NCBI RefSeq assembly: GCF_042944905.1
Contig: NZ_CP168496.1
Location: 186,001-250,000, forward strand
DNA: 64,000 nt
Direction of reading: 5' to 3'
From: Psychrobacillus sp042944905
Lineage (GTDB): Bacteria > Bacillota > Bacilli > Bacillales_A > Planococcaceae
Shown: one piece after another, positions 8,177-16,503 of the stretch
Layout: the number at the start of each line of letters is the position of its first letter
How positions within the stretch are numbered: the stretch's first letter is position 1
Translations under genes and position numbers: made by a program
The notes under the pieces: generated by a model
The model's database searches: none
What the model saw: only the letters and a program-made list of their open reading frames with translations
Told to the model about the DNA's origin: nothing

Positions 8177-8932
8177 ATGGAAATATTGGAGTTATTTTGG
8201 AATGTAAATGCAGAACAACTGAAAGTCGGGTATATAGAAGAAGGCGAATCTTTTGTTTGCCTATTATGTAGAGAAACGATTGAAAAAGGTATTATTTACC
8301 CTGCAGAAAATTTACTATTTGAGGCGGAACGTTATATGAAACGACATATCGAGACGGAGCATGGATCAGTATTTCATTATCTAATTGGTCTCAATAAAAA
8401 ACTTACGGGATTAACAGATCATCAAAGTAGTTTGCTTCGATTATTTTATGAAGGTAAAAGTGATGCGGAAATACAAACAGAACTGAACATCGGCAGTAGT
8501 TCAACAATTAGAAATCATCGTTTTGTCTTAAAGGAAAAAGAGCGCCAAGCGAAAATATTTTTCACTATGATGGAATTATTGAAAGAAAAAGATGACCATG
8601 CCCCAACATTTCTACCTCTTCATAAAACGGCAACAATGGTAGATGACCGTTACAATATATCGAAAGAAGAGCAAGCGGACGTAGAAAAGAAATTTTTCCC
8701 TGTAGGGGTTGATGGTCCACTAATAAAATTCCCGAAGAAAGAAAAACAAAAACTAGCAATTCTGCGAGTCATCATCAAACGATTTGAGCAAGAAAAAACA
8801 TACAGTGAAAAAGAAATAAATGAAGTACTAAAAAATGTATATGCTGACTTCGTCACATTAAGACGCTATCTTATCGAATATGGATTTTTAGATAGAAAAG
8901 ATGACGGTAGCGCGTACTGGGTGAAAAACTAA
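8177..8932 (+). CDS. DUF2087-domain transcriptional regulator
   Basis: 251 residues in three parts. Residues about 27-65 contain C-x2-C and a later H-x4-H, a possible zinc-binding head. Residues about 80-125 (LTDHQSSLLRLFYEGKSDAEIQTELN) look like a LuxR/sigma-region-4 helix-turn-helix. The last 70 residues (FPKKEKQKLAILRVI, then YADFVTLRRYLIEYGFL and a final YWV) are a DUF2087 domain, commonly at the end of Firmicute regulators. A role as DNA-binding regulator is inferred; the ligand is unknown. The GIY-YIG gene follows after 18 bases. Confidence 0.8.
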   Translation: MEILELFWNVNAEQLKVGYIEEGESFVCLLCRETIEKGIIYPAENLLFEAERYMKRHIETEHGSVFHYLIGLNKKLTGLTDHQSSLLRLFYEGKSDAEIQTELNIGSSSTIRNHRFVLKEKERQAKIFFTMMELLKEKDDHAPTFLPLHKTATMVDDRYNISKEEQADVEKKFFPVGVDGPLIKFPKKEKQKLAILRVIIKRFEQEKTYSEKEINEVLKNVYADFVTLRRYLIEYGFLDRKDDGSAYWVKN

Positions 8933-8950
8933 AGTAGAGGATGGAGTAAA

Positions 8951-9295
8951 TTGGATCGCAAAAAAGAATTGAAACAAGCATACAAAGAAGTAAAAGTGGA
9001 ATGTGGAATTTATGTCATCACAAATAAAGAAAACGGTAAAAAATTCGTTGCATCTACACGAAACTTCAAAACGTTAAACGGTGCGAAATTCACCTTAGAA
9101 ACAGGGACGCATACAAATCGAATGCTCCAAGAAGATTGGAACCAATTCGGAAAAGATGCATTTGAAATTGAGAAAGTGGAAATCCATAAAGCGTCGGAAA
9201 ACCAATTTATCGATGAAAAGAAAGAACTCGAAAAGTTACTAAGCAAATGGATCGAACAACTGCAACCATTTGGGGATAAAGGTTATCATACTTAA
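8951..9295 (+). CDS. GIY-YIG-like small protein
   Basis: 114 residues, TTG start at 8951 with GGATGGAG just upstream. GIYVITN near residue 19 begins a GIY-YIG nuclease fold, but the second half of the signature reads KKFVASTRN instead of a YIG/YVG form; the arginine after it is kept. Nuclease activity therefore is uncertain. It is 18 bases behind the DUF2087 regulator and surely co-transcribed, ending at a terminator. Function not known. Confidence 0.75.
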   Translation: MDRKKELKQAYKEVKVECGIYVITNKENGKKFVASTRNFKTLNGAKFTLETGTHTNRMLQEDWNQFGKDAFEIEKVEIHKASENQFIDEKKELEKLLSKWIEQLQPFGDKGYHT

Positions 9296-9307
9296 GAAAT
9301 TGGCATG

Positions 9308-9340
9308 AAAAAGACTTCTTTATCCAGAGAAGTCTTTTAA
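9308..9340 (+). terminator. Terminator after the regulator/GIY-YIG pair
   Basis: AAAAGACTTCT pairs with AGAAGTCTTTT across a nine-base loop. Confidence 0.8.
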
Positions 9341-9387
9341 TAAACCAGAAGAATGAAACTAAAACAGTTACCAATGTGTCCGACCGA

Positions 9388-9520
9388 AGCAATCCAGATA
9401 CGAACGAGTGCAATCCGCCTAGATCCAAGAGCCCCATGTCCGTCCGAGAGCAAATCAGCCGCATCCGAGAGAAATCCAGGTACGAACGAGAGCAATCCAC
9501 CTGCATCTGGGAGCAACCCA
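9388..9520. repeat. 21-bp array I (seven units)
   Basis: Cores related to AGCAATCC begin at 9388, 9409, 9430, 9449, 9470, 9491 and 9512: five intervals of 21 bp and one of 19. Typical unit is CGAGAGCAATCC plus a variable spacer. It fills the space between two convergent genes. Open frames crossing it are low-complexity and not credible as genes. Confidence 0.85.
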
Positions 9521-9563
9521 ATCCACATCATCGTAACAAAAATAACTCCGAACAAGCTCGGAG

Positions 9564-10151
9564 TCATTTCCCTACAATATATATTTTCAAAAGCGCCGCC
9601 CGTTCACGCAACCTTAATCTCATTTCCACGCTTTTCGGAGTCTTTGCTGCCACGACATCTGCATCCCAATTCATTTGTTTAGCAAGTATTTTTGCTCGAT
9701 GTAAGTGGTAGTCACTTGTAATAATTGTCACGGACGTTACATTATCGGGGAGTAACTCTTGCGAAAATAGCAAGTTTTCATAAGTAGAAGTCGACTGATC
9801 TTCTACGATAAGTCGATCTTCTACTATCCCATTTTCTAAGAGAAAATCCTTCATGTAAACAGCTTCCGCAATATCTTCATCCTGTCCTTGTCCACCAGAG
9901 ACTAGAAGCTTCACATGTGGATACTCTATTGCATATGCTAGCGCCGAATCTAATCGATACTTTAATGCGAGAGAAGGAATATTTCCTTTTTTCACTTTTG
10001 CCCCAAGCACGATAGCATACTCATTCGATCCATTCGCTTTCGGTTCAAGGCCATCATCAATCCATTTATTAGTAAGCAACCAAACGCCAAATCCCCCAGA
10101 AGCAATAAAGAATAAAGGAATAAGCACAATCCACCTCATTTTTTTCTTCAT
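9564..10151 (-). CDS. YdcF-family (DUF218) membrane-anchored protein
   Basis: 195 residues: a short basic N-terminus, one transmembrane helix (about 7-27), then a DUF218 domain with YAIVLGAKVKKG, LLVSGGQGQDEDIAEA, ENLLFSQELL and SDYHLHRA. Relatives such as SanA and ElyC affect the cell envelope, and some YdcF proteins bind S-adenosylmethionine; precise function unknown. It starts 18 bases after plsY and is probably co-transcribed with it. Confidence 0.85.
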   Translation of the reverse strand: MKKKMRWIVLIPLFFIASGGFGVWLLTNKWIDDGLEPKANGSNEYAIVLGAKVKKGNIPSLALKYRLDSALAYAIEYPHVKLLVSGGQGQDEDIAEAVYMKDFLLENGIVEDRLIVEDQSTSTYENLLFSQELLPDNVTSVTIITSDYHLHRAKILAKQMNWDADVVAAKTPKSVEMRLRLRERAALLKIYIVGK

Positions 10152-10169
10152 TCAAATCACTCATTTCAT

Positions 10170-10811
10170 TCACATAGAAGGCTTCTTTTTCCTTAAAAAG
10201 GCTGATATTCTTGGCTCTTCATTAGAAGCCAAACGACGAAAATTTTCGATATGCAAAACTAACGCCATGACGAATAAAAAACTCGCAATAGCAATAGGAA
10301 CATATCCTTCTGCAAACCAAATAGTCCCGCCCACAAATACAAAGTAAAAAACAAATACACCAATCAATAAATAGTCCGTTAAAAAAGTCGTGCCTATTAA
10401 TAATAAAAGTCCTATCAGTCCAATAGGCCAATAAATAGCAAACAAAATACCGATAATTGAAGCAGTTCCTTTTCCACCTTTAAACCCAGTGTAAATGGGA
10501 AAGTTATGACCTAAAATAACAGCGGCTCCTGCTAAATAAAGTAATAAGTCTTGTTCTACATCTGAAAATAAAGCAAAATGCTGCATGAAAAAGCGGGTAC
10601 CAATAATAACGAATACCCCTTTCAGAATATCGATCAATGCAACCAAAACCCCATATTTCATTCCGAGAACAATGGCCGCGTTGGAAGCGCCAGAGTTTTT
10701 AAGACCTTCATTTTTAATATTGACTCCACTAAAAAACTGAGCAACCTTTGAACCATGAATTGCTCCGACTAAATAGCTAATAATTAATACACAAACAATC
10801 CAAACTAGCAT
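10170..10811 (-). CDS. plsY: Acyl-phosphate:glycerol-3-phosphate acyltransferase
   Basis: Membrane enzyme making lysophosphatidic acid from acyl phosphate and glycerol 3-phosphate, the first step of phospholipid synthesis in Gram-positives. 213 residues with several transmembrane helices; NSGASNAA, GHNFPIYTGFKGGKGTAS and the C-terminal HIENFRRL are the PlsY motifs. Slightly divergent in the last motif (usual form has HREN), so it may be a second, specialised copy. The ATG follows GGGGGTGG. Confidence 0.88.
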   Translation of the reverse strand: MLVWIVCVLIISYLVGAIHGSKVAQFFSGVNIKNEGLKNSGASNAAIVLGMKYGVLVALIDILKGVFVIIGTRFFMQHFALFSDVEQDLLLYLAGAAVILGHNFPIYTGFKGGKGTASIIGILFAIYWPIGLIGLLLLIGTTFLTDYLLIGVFVFYFVFVGGTIWFAEGYVPIAIASFLFVMALVLHIENFRRLASNEEPRISAFLRKKKPSM

Positions 10812-10889
10812 TAAACCACCCCCATAAAATTCCTCTAATACATTTAACGTTTGAATAATAAAGAAGTTTCAGAATTTTATATAAAACAC

Positions 10890-10919
10890 TTGACTACGAG
10901 ATAAAGATAATCATATACT
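10890..10919 (+). promoter_or_regulatory. Promoter of the S-box leader
   Basis: TTGACT (10890-10895), 18-bp spacer, TATACT (10914-10919), about 30 bp before the riboswitch. Confidence 0.65.
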
Positions 10920-10949
10920 GTGTAACAAGATGGAAAACTAAATCTAATA

Positions 10950-11114
10950 CTCTTATCAAGAGTGGCGGAGGGACTAGGCCCTACGATGCCCGGCAACCAA
11001 CAAGTTCTGAACTTGGAAAGGTGCTAAATCCTACAAATTCAGATTCTGAATTTGGAAGATAAGAGGAGGAACATGCGAAACTGCACCCCTCTTCTTAAGT
11101 GAAGAGGGGTTTTT
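10950..11114 (+). ncRNA. SAM-I (S-box) riboswitch with terminator
   Basis: P1 arms CTCTTATC (10950-10957) and GATAAGAG (11058-11065) enclose the conserved S-box core GAGGGACTAGGCCC, GATGCCCGGCAACC and AAGGTGCTAA. Downstream, CCCCTCTTC (11086-11094) pairs with GAAGAGGGG (11101-11109) before a T run, a classical intrinsic terminator. High S-adenosylmethionine is expected to stop transcription of metY. The motif is unmistakable. Confidence 0.97.
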
Positions 11115-11183
11115 GTTTGTTCTAATACTCCTCTCCCGCCTCCCTAAGCATCCATCTAAACTACTTTACAGGAGGAATTTAAA

Positions 11184-12476
11184 ATGACAAATCTTCAACC
11201 AGAAACACTTCTTTTACACGGTGGTCAGCAACCAGATCCAGTGACAGGTTCACGAGCGGTGCCTATCCACAAAACAACTTCTTTTGTATTTCGTGATACA
11301 GAGCACGCACAAAATCTTTTCGCATTAAAAGAGTCAGGCAATATTTATTCACGTATTACAAATCCAACAGTGGATGTCTTTGAACAACGAGTTGCATTAC
11401 TAGAAGGTGGAACAGCTGCTGTTGCCTTATCTTCTGGAATGGCTGCAATTGCATTCTCCATTTTGAATATAGCGGGAGCGGGCGATGAAATCATTGCAGC
11501 GGAGAATTTATACGGTGGAACATTTAATTTATTTGCCCATACATTGCCGCGCTATGGTATTACAGTGAAATTTATCGATTCAACAGATCCAGAAAAATTC
11601 CGTGCAGCAGTGACAGACAAAACAAAAGGATTCTTTGCTGAAATTATTGGAAACCCGAGTTTAAATGTCCTTGATGTGGAGAAAGTCGCAGCAATTGCAA
11701 ATGAAGTAGGGGTACCTTTACTTGTGGATAATACATTTGCAAGCCCGTATGGTGCAAATCCGATTAAACACGGTGCACATGTAGTTATCCATTCAGCAAC
11801 AAAATGGATCGGCGGACATGGAACAACAATTGGAGGAGTAGTTGTAGATGGAGGAAATTTTAATTGGGATTCTAAAAAGTTCCCTGGATTTACAGAACCA
11901 GACGTAACCTATCATGGCTTACGATATGGAATTGATGTTCCAAACGTAGCGTTTGCAGTTAAGCTACGTGTTCAACTGCTTCGTGATTTCGGTCCTTCCT
12001 TAAGCCCGGAAGCAGCATTCTCTTTTTTACAAGGTTTAGAAACACTTCATCTGCGAGTACCAAAACATAATGAAAATGCACAAAAAATAGCAGAATATCT
12101 ATCCAATCATGAAGGGGTAGAATGGGTTAACTACCTTGGGTTAGAAGAACACCCATCCTATGAACTTGCACAAAAATACTTAAACTATGGTTTCGGTTCT
12201 ATCTTAACGTTTGGAGTGAAAGGTGGAAAAGAAGCAGGCCGACATATTATTGACAATATTGAAATTTGGTCGCATGTAGCAAATGTTGGGGATGCGAAAT
12301 CACTAATTATCCATCCTTCATCTACAACTCATCAACAATTGACGCCAGAAGACTTAGTGAAATCTGGTGTTACAGAAGACTTAATCCGCTTGTCGGTAGG
12401 TCTAGAAGCGGTAGAGGATTTGCGAAATGCGCTTGATAAAGTACTTGTAGGAAGTACAAATGTCCTCTCTAGATAG
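11184..12476 (+). CDS. metY: O-acetylhomoserine sulfhydrylase
   Basis: PLP enzyme joining O-acetylhomoserine and sulfide to give homocysteine. 430 residues, matching MetY. Landmarks: ETLLLHGGQ at the N-terminus, YSRITNPTVD, ALSSGMAAIAF, DNTFASPYG and the PLP-lysine region HSATKWIGGHG. Controlled by the S-box upstream, so it is a methionine/SAM-repressed step. The homoserine dehydrogenase that follows supplies the carbon skeleton. Confidence 0.95.
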   Translation: MTNLQPETLLLHGGQQPDPVTGSRAVPIHKTTSFVFRDTEHAQNLFALKESGNIYSRITNPTVDVFEQRVALLEGGTAAVALSSGMAAIAFSILNIAGAGDEIIAAENLYGGTFNLFAHTLPRYGITVKFIDSTDPEKFRAAVTDKTKGFFAEIIGNPSLNVLDVEKVAAIANEVGVPLLVDNTFASPYGANPIKHGAHVVIHSATKWIGGHGTTIGGVVVDGGNFNWDSKKFPGFTEPDVTYHGLRYGIDVPNVAFAVKLRVQLLRDFGPSLSPEAAFSFLQGLETLHLRVPKHNENAQKIAEYLSNHEGVEWVNYLGLEEHPSYELAQKYLNYGFGSILTFGVKGGKEAGRHIIDNIEIWSHVANVGDAKSLIIHPSSTTHQQLTPEDLVKSGVTEDLIRLSVGLEAVEDLRNALDKVLVGSTNVLSR

Positions 12477-12483
12477 AATTTTG

Positions 12484-12512
12484 TTGTTAATTGGGCAAAA
12501 ATAGTCTACAAT
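12484..12512 (+). promoter_or_regulatory. Possible internal promoter before hom
   Basis: TTGTTA (12484-12489), 17 bp, TACAAT (12507-12512). It would allow hom transcription apart from the S-box; readthrough from metY is also likely because no terminator separates them. Confidence 0.45.
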
Positions 12513-12604
12513 ATGTAAAATAGTCAATCGGATTGAAAATTCGATATTTTATTAGAATATGTGGATGGAAGCTCAATTGTGCAGATTCATTTGGAGGAGA
12601 AAGT

Positions 12605-13591
12605 ATGGCAAAAATAAAAGCAGCAATTCTTGGTTTTGGAACAGTGGGTCAAGGAATTTATCATATTGTGAATGAAAAAAAAGAAGACTTAAAAAACTCA
12701 TTAGGATTGGACATCGAAATTAGTGCCATTCTCGTAAATAATTTAGCGAAAGAAAGAATACAAACACCTGGGGTACTCGTAACAGACGATTTCGAGGATA
12801 TTATTAATATTCCAGGACTTCAAGTTGTGTTTGAAGCCATTGTGAATGAAGAGCCAGCATATGGCTATTTATGTAAAGCGATTGATAAAGGATGTCACGT
12901 GATTACGGCAAATAAAGTGATGTTTTCTAAATATAGTATTCCACTTCATGAACGTGCAAAATCACGTGGTGTATTTATCGGATACGAAGCAACCACAGCT
13001 GGTGGAGTTCCTGTTATTAAAACGTTGAAAAATTTACTTCAAGTGAATTCAGTGAAAAGAATTCAAGGAATATTAAACGGCACGTCTAACTACATTTTGA
13101 CGCAAATGCGTTTAAATGAATGCCAGTTCAATGATGCATTAACAGAAGCACAAGATTTAGGCTATGCGGAAGCAGATCCGTATAATGACATTTCTGGTCA
13201 AGACGCATTTCGTAAGTTGATGATATTAAGTGCGCTTGCATTTAAGAAGCAACCAAATTGGGATGATGTGCGAGTGGTTGGAATTGACGGCATTTCATTA
13301 GAAGATGTGAAAAAAGCAAAGCAAGAAGGGCTTCGTTATCGCCATGTGGCAGAAATCGAGCAAGATGAAAATGGCGAACTTTTCGCTTCCGTAGGCCCAC
13401 AACTTGTCGGTCCAGACCATCCTTTATATGCAATTGAAGCAGTAAACAATGCGGTCGCCCTAGATACAAACTATATCGGTACACTAACACTCGTTGGACC
13501 TGGAGCAGGAATGTACCCAACTGCAAGTGTCATGGTAGAGGATTACGCAGAAATCATCGGCAAACGAGCAGGGTTTATGATTACGATCTAA
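12605..13591 (+). CDS. hom: Homoserine dehydrogenase, short form
   Basis: Reduces aspartate semialdehyde to homoserine. The ATG at 12605 follows GGAGGAG; a longer frame upstream is not supported. 328 residues: nucleotide fold GFGTVGQG, EATTAGGVPVIKTL, GILNGTSNYI and DISGQDAFRKL with the catalytic lysine. The C-terminal ACT domain of the usual 420-430-residue enzyme is missing, so it should lack threonine feedback inhibition, which fits dedication to methionine synthesis next to metY. A second, full-length enzyme elsewhere in the genome is likely (inference). Confidence 0.9.
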   Translation: MAKIKAAILGFGTVGQGIYHIVNEKKEDLKNSLGLDIEISAILVNNLAKERIQTPGVLVTDDFEDIINIPGLQVVFEAIVNEEPAYGYLCKAIDKGCHVITANKVMFSKYSIPLHERAKSRGVFIGYEATTAGGVPVIKTLKNLLQVNSVKRIQGILNGTSNYILTQMRLNECQFNDALTEAQDLGYAEADPYNDISGQDAFRKLMILSALAFKKQPNWDDVRVVGIDGISLEDVKKAKQEGLRYRHVAEIEQDENGELFASVGPQLVGPDHPLYAIEAVNNAVALDTNYIGTLTLVGPGAGMYPTASVMVEDYAEIIGKRAGFMITI

Positions 13592-13702
13592 AATGTAAAA
13601 GGGTTTCCTCTTAATCGAAGTAAATTGTTCAGATGAGTGGTACAAAACATCAAACAACATCGCAAATATCAAAATAAAATAGTATGAACATATGTAAAAA
13701 GA

Positions 13703-13740
13703 AAAGGTACAATAGTCCGTTTCGGACTATTGTACCTTTA
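13703..13740 (+). terminator. Long perfect hairpin terminator after hom
   Basis: A 17-bp perfect stem (13703-13719 with 13723-13739) with a three-base loop, ending TTT. It starts about 110 bp after the hom stop codon. Confidence 0.75.
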
Positions 13741-13935
13741 AATGTATTCACCAATATCCTAGTGAAGGTTGGATAAGTCTGCTTCAACCCTTGCTTGTAG
13801 TGGGTTCCTGTATGATGCTCATGCACTTAGACGGCAGTTTTACTGACAAATGGTAATTTGTTATAGGATAATGGCGATGTATTTGATGGGAAAAATATTA
13901 GAGGAAAAACTCCAAAGAGAAGGAAGTGCTAAACG
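13741..13935. other. Leader of the alkylation-repair gene
   Basis: With 13592-13702 this completes a 344-bp gene-free stretch. Apart from the hairpin at 13703-13740 and a weak promoter-like CTGACA ... GATAAT around 13850-13880, nothing was recognised here. Confidence 0.4.
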
Positions 13936-14643
13936 ATGAATTTAGAAATGGTTATGCAGGAGCTTGAAGCGCTTGGCAAGGAACGATCGAAAAAAATGTA
14001 CATGTCCAATGGTGCACATGAGCCGCTTTTTGGTGTAGCAACAGGTGCTATGAAACCAATCGTAAAAAAAATAAAGATAAATCAGCCTTTAGCTGAAGAG
14101 CTGTATGCCACAGGGAACTATGATGCGATGTACTTTGCAGGCATTATTGCAGACCCAAAAGCTATGACGGAATCGGATTATGATCGTTGGATGGATGCGG
14201 CGTATTTCTATATGATATCCGATTTTGTAGTGGCCATAACGTTATCTGAGTCAGATATTGCGCAAGAAGTTGCTGATAAATGGATTGCAAGCGACGAGGA
14301 GCTGAGAATATCAGCGGGTTGGAGTTGCTACTGTTGGCTTCTAGGGAATCGAAAGGACGTTGAATTCTCAGAAAGTAAGATTTTCAATATGCTTGAAATG
14401 GTGAAAAATATGATTCATCATTCGCCAGAACGAGCGAAATCCTCTATGAATAATTTTGTATATACGGTGGGGATTTCCTATTTGCCACTCCATGAAAAGG
14501 CAGTCGAGACTGCAAAGGCAATAGGAATAGTTGAAGTCAAACGGGACGAGAAAAAAAGCAGTTTCCTAAATGCTTACGAAACCATTCAAAAAGGAGTCGA
14601 TCAAGGAAGAATTGGTTTTAAACGCAAGCATGTAAGATGTTGA
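13936..14643 (+). CDS. DNA alkylation repair protein (AlkD-like)
   Basis: 235 residues, all-helical HEAT-repeat style, resembling the AlkD/YhaZ DNA glycosylase superfamily that removes alkylated bases. Recognisable are the first helices (MQELEALGKE..KKMYMSNGA), EELYATGNYDAMYFAGIIADPK and the WMDAAYFYMISDFV segment. The ATG follows GAAGGA. Single-gene unit ended by a terminator shared with the convergent HTH gene. Confidence 0.8.
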   Translation: MNLEMVMQELEALGKERSKKMYMSNGAHEPLFGVATGAMKPIVKKIKINQPLAEELYATGNYDAMYFAGIIADPKAMTESDYDRWMDAAYFYMISDFVVAITLSESDIAQEVADKWIASDEELRISAGWSCYCWLLGNRKDVEFSESKIFNMLEMVKNMIHHSPERAKSSMNNFVYTVGISYLPLHEKAVETAKAIGIVEVKRDEKKSSFLNAYETIQKGVDQGRIGFKRKHVRC

Positions 14644-14756
14644 AGTAAGCTTCGCATCGCGAAATGATCTTCCATTATTTAAGGCTGTTTAGTTGGATAA
14701 GGTATAAATTGAATAGTTTAAAGTTATAGCGCATTTCTCTGTGAAAGAGCCATGAT

Positions 14757-14795
14757 AAAAGGGCTTTCCCACAAATTGGGGAAAGCCCTTTTTAT
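14757..14795. terminator. Bidirectional terminator
   Basis: AAAAGGGCTTTCCC pairs with GGGGAAAGCCCTTTT, with T runs readable on both strands, between two convergent genes. Confidence 0.85.
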
Positions 14796-14800
14796 ATGCA

Positions 14801-15031
14801 TTAGTCTTCGTCTTTCACATCAATATCATCTGGAATCGGCGTGTTTCGCCACTCGTCAATTTGGCGTTTTATTTCTTCCACTTGCTGTAAATGTGTTTCA
14901 AATTGAGCGCTATTTACGTAATAATCTTCTCCGTCGAAAATAGCACGAATCTTTTTTTCCGCAATATACCGTTTTACTTGTTCAATAGGCATTGATAAAT
15001 AATTTGCAGTTTCTTCTACTGTCATATACAA
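14801..15031 (-). CDS. Excisionase-type HTH DNA-binding protein
   Basis: 76 residues. MTVEETANYLSMPIEQVKRYIAEKKI is a MerR/excisionase-like winged helix: sheet-free N-terminal helix-turn-helix followed by the wing AIFDGEDYYVN; the tail is acidic. A TTG start at 15031 lies eight bases after AGGAGG, better spaced than the ATG two codons later. No phage genes are nearby, so despite the family name it is more likely a small chromosomal regulator. Targets unknown. Confidence 0.75.
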   Translation of the reverse strand: MYMTVEETANYLSMPIEQVKRYIAEKKIRAIFDGEDYYVNSAQFETHLQQVEEIKRQIDEWRNTPIPDDIDVKDED

Positions 15032-15132
15032 GGTAAATGCCTCCTATCATTATTAGTATATGATACGATTGTATGTATCTCAATATGTGCTATATGGAAA
15101 GTTAATAAAAGAAGAACCGGGGGAGTGAAAAA

Positions 15133-16005
15133 ATGTCTTTTCTGCCATACATATTTGTATTACTTGGTGCCATTTTATGGGGTACGACGGGAACTGCGCA
15201 AACATTTTTACCGGATAGTGCCCACCCTTTTATTATTAGTGCTGGACGTTCTACAGTAGGTGGCTTTTCTCTATTAGTAATTATGATTCTATTAAAAAAA
15301 ATTAATTTCAAAACATGGCCATGGAAAGAAACGTTATATGCAGCTATTTGTATTTCGCTATTTCAATTATTGTTTTTTTCATCGGTTTTATTAACAGGAG
15401 TTGCTATTGCAAGTGTTGTAGCAATTGGGAGTGCTCCAGTATTTTCAGGAATCATTGAATGGGTATTTCTAAAATTACGCCCATCTAAAATTTGGGGGAT
15501 ATCTACTTCATTTGCAATTGTAGGTTGTTTGTTTTTGTTTTTGAATAAAGGAGAAATTACCATCAACCCTATTGGCATCCTGTACTCACTTATCGCCGGG
15601 TTAATATTCGCCTTTTATACGCTTTCCAGTAAATCTTTGTTACAGAGAGTGGAAGCTATACCTGCTGTAGCAATGACCTTTTCCACTAGTGCGCTATTAC
15701 TGATGCCTTTCTTCTTTATATATGATATTAGCTGGTTAAAGGATGCAGGAAACGTCGGGATAATCTTTTACTTAGGCCTTGCCACAACAAGTGTTGCGTA
15801 TGTGTTGTATGCGAGAGGCCTACATAAAATTCCTTCCTCATCGGCGTTGACGCTGTCTTTAGCGGAACCAACGACAGCCGCTATTCTAGGGGTATTCATC
15901 GTGGGAGAAGTACTTGGTGGAATGTCTTGCATCGGCATACTGCTATTGCTAGGGAGTATTGTGGTTTTAACGGTTGGTAGTAAACCAAATAGAAAAGTAG
16001 CTTAA
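15133..16005 (+). CDS. EamA-family transporter
   Basis: 290 residues and ten predicted transmembrane helices in two EamA repeats, starting with ILWGTTGTAQ, typical of the drug/metabolite exporters. The second repeat carries GLATTSVAYVLYARGL and ALTLSLAEPTTAAILG. Substrate unknown; amino-acid or metabolite export is the usual role. ATG follows GGGGGAGTG. It ends with a strong terminator. Confidence 0.85.
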   Translation: MSFLPYIFVLLGAILWGTTGTAQTFLPDSAHPFIISAGRSTVGGFSLLVIMILLKKINFKTWPWKETLYAAICISLFQLLFFSSVLLTGVAIASVVAIGSAPVFSGIIEWVFLKLRPSKIWGISTSFAIVGCLFLFLNKGEITINPIGILYSLIAGLIFAFYTLSSKSLLQRVEAIPAVAMTFSTSALLLMPFFFIYDISWLKDAGNVGIIFYLGLATTSVAYVLYARGLHKIPSSSALTLSLAEPTTAAILGVFIVGEVLGGMSCIGILLLLGSIVVLTVGSKPNRKVA

Positions 16006-16022
16006 TAAGTAAGTAGCTTCTT

Positions 16023-16066
16023 GAAAGCACTATCCTCAATTCAGGAGGATAGTGCTTTCAGAATTT
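16023..16066 (+). terminator. Terminator after the EamA gene
   Basis: A 15-bp perfect stem, GAAAGCACTATCCTC (16023-16037) with its complement (16045-16059), followed by a T-rich tail. Confidence 0.85.
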
Positions 16067-16174
16067 TATTCCCCTAAACGCGCTGATTGGACTAACCTAA
16101 AATAATGAGACAATATAAAACACCTTCGATAGTGGTACACTTAAAACAAGTACTTAAATCGGAGGTGTTTTTGC

Positions 16175-16492
16175 ATGGGCAAAAACGTGTATTCAAGTGA
16201 AATTAAATGGGCAGTCGTGAAAGATAAAATGAGCGGTCATCTTACGACGAAAGAAATTATGGAGAAATACGGAATTAAGAATAAATCTCAAATTGAGACA
16301 TGGATGAGATGGTATAGAGCGAATGAAATTCATCGTTTCGATCAACCGATCGGGAAGCAATATTCATTTGGGCATGGACCTGAATTTAAGAGTGAAGAAG
16401 AGAAGAAAGATACACAAATGAACCATTTGAAAATGGAGAATGAGATTCTAAAAAAGTATATGGAAATGGTAAAGGAGTTGAAAAACAGCTAG
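16175..16492 (+). CDS. IS3-family OrfA
   Basis: 105 residues with an N-terminal helix-turn-helix (residues about 8-50, WAVVKDKMSGHLTTKEIMEKYGI) and a C-terminal leucine-zipper-like coiled coil. The sequence A-AAA-AAG at 16450-16456 near its end is a -1 frameshift site. Frameshifting there would fuse OrfA to OrfB (the only reading frame that stays open into orfB) to give the active OrfAB transposase. Confidence 0.92.
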   Translation: MGKNVYSSEIKWAVVKDKMSGHLTTKEIMEKYGIKNKSQIETWMRWYRANEIHRFDQPIGKQYSFGHGPEFKSEEEKKDTQMNHLKMENEILKKYMEMVKELKNS

Positions 16493-16503
16493 TTCTTCAA
16501 ATC

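Noticed and set aside
9353..9711. Overlapping proline/serine-rich and arginine-rich frames on the plus strand
   Set aside because: They run through array I and antisense to the ydcF-like gene; low complexity and mutually overlapping.
14801..15031. Excisionase-like gene as sign of a prophage or integrative element
   Set aside because: No integrase, attachment-site duplications or phage genes nearby; such HTH proteins are also common chromosomal regulators.
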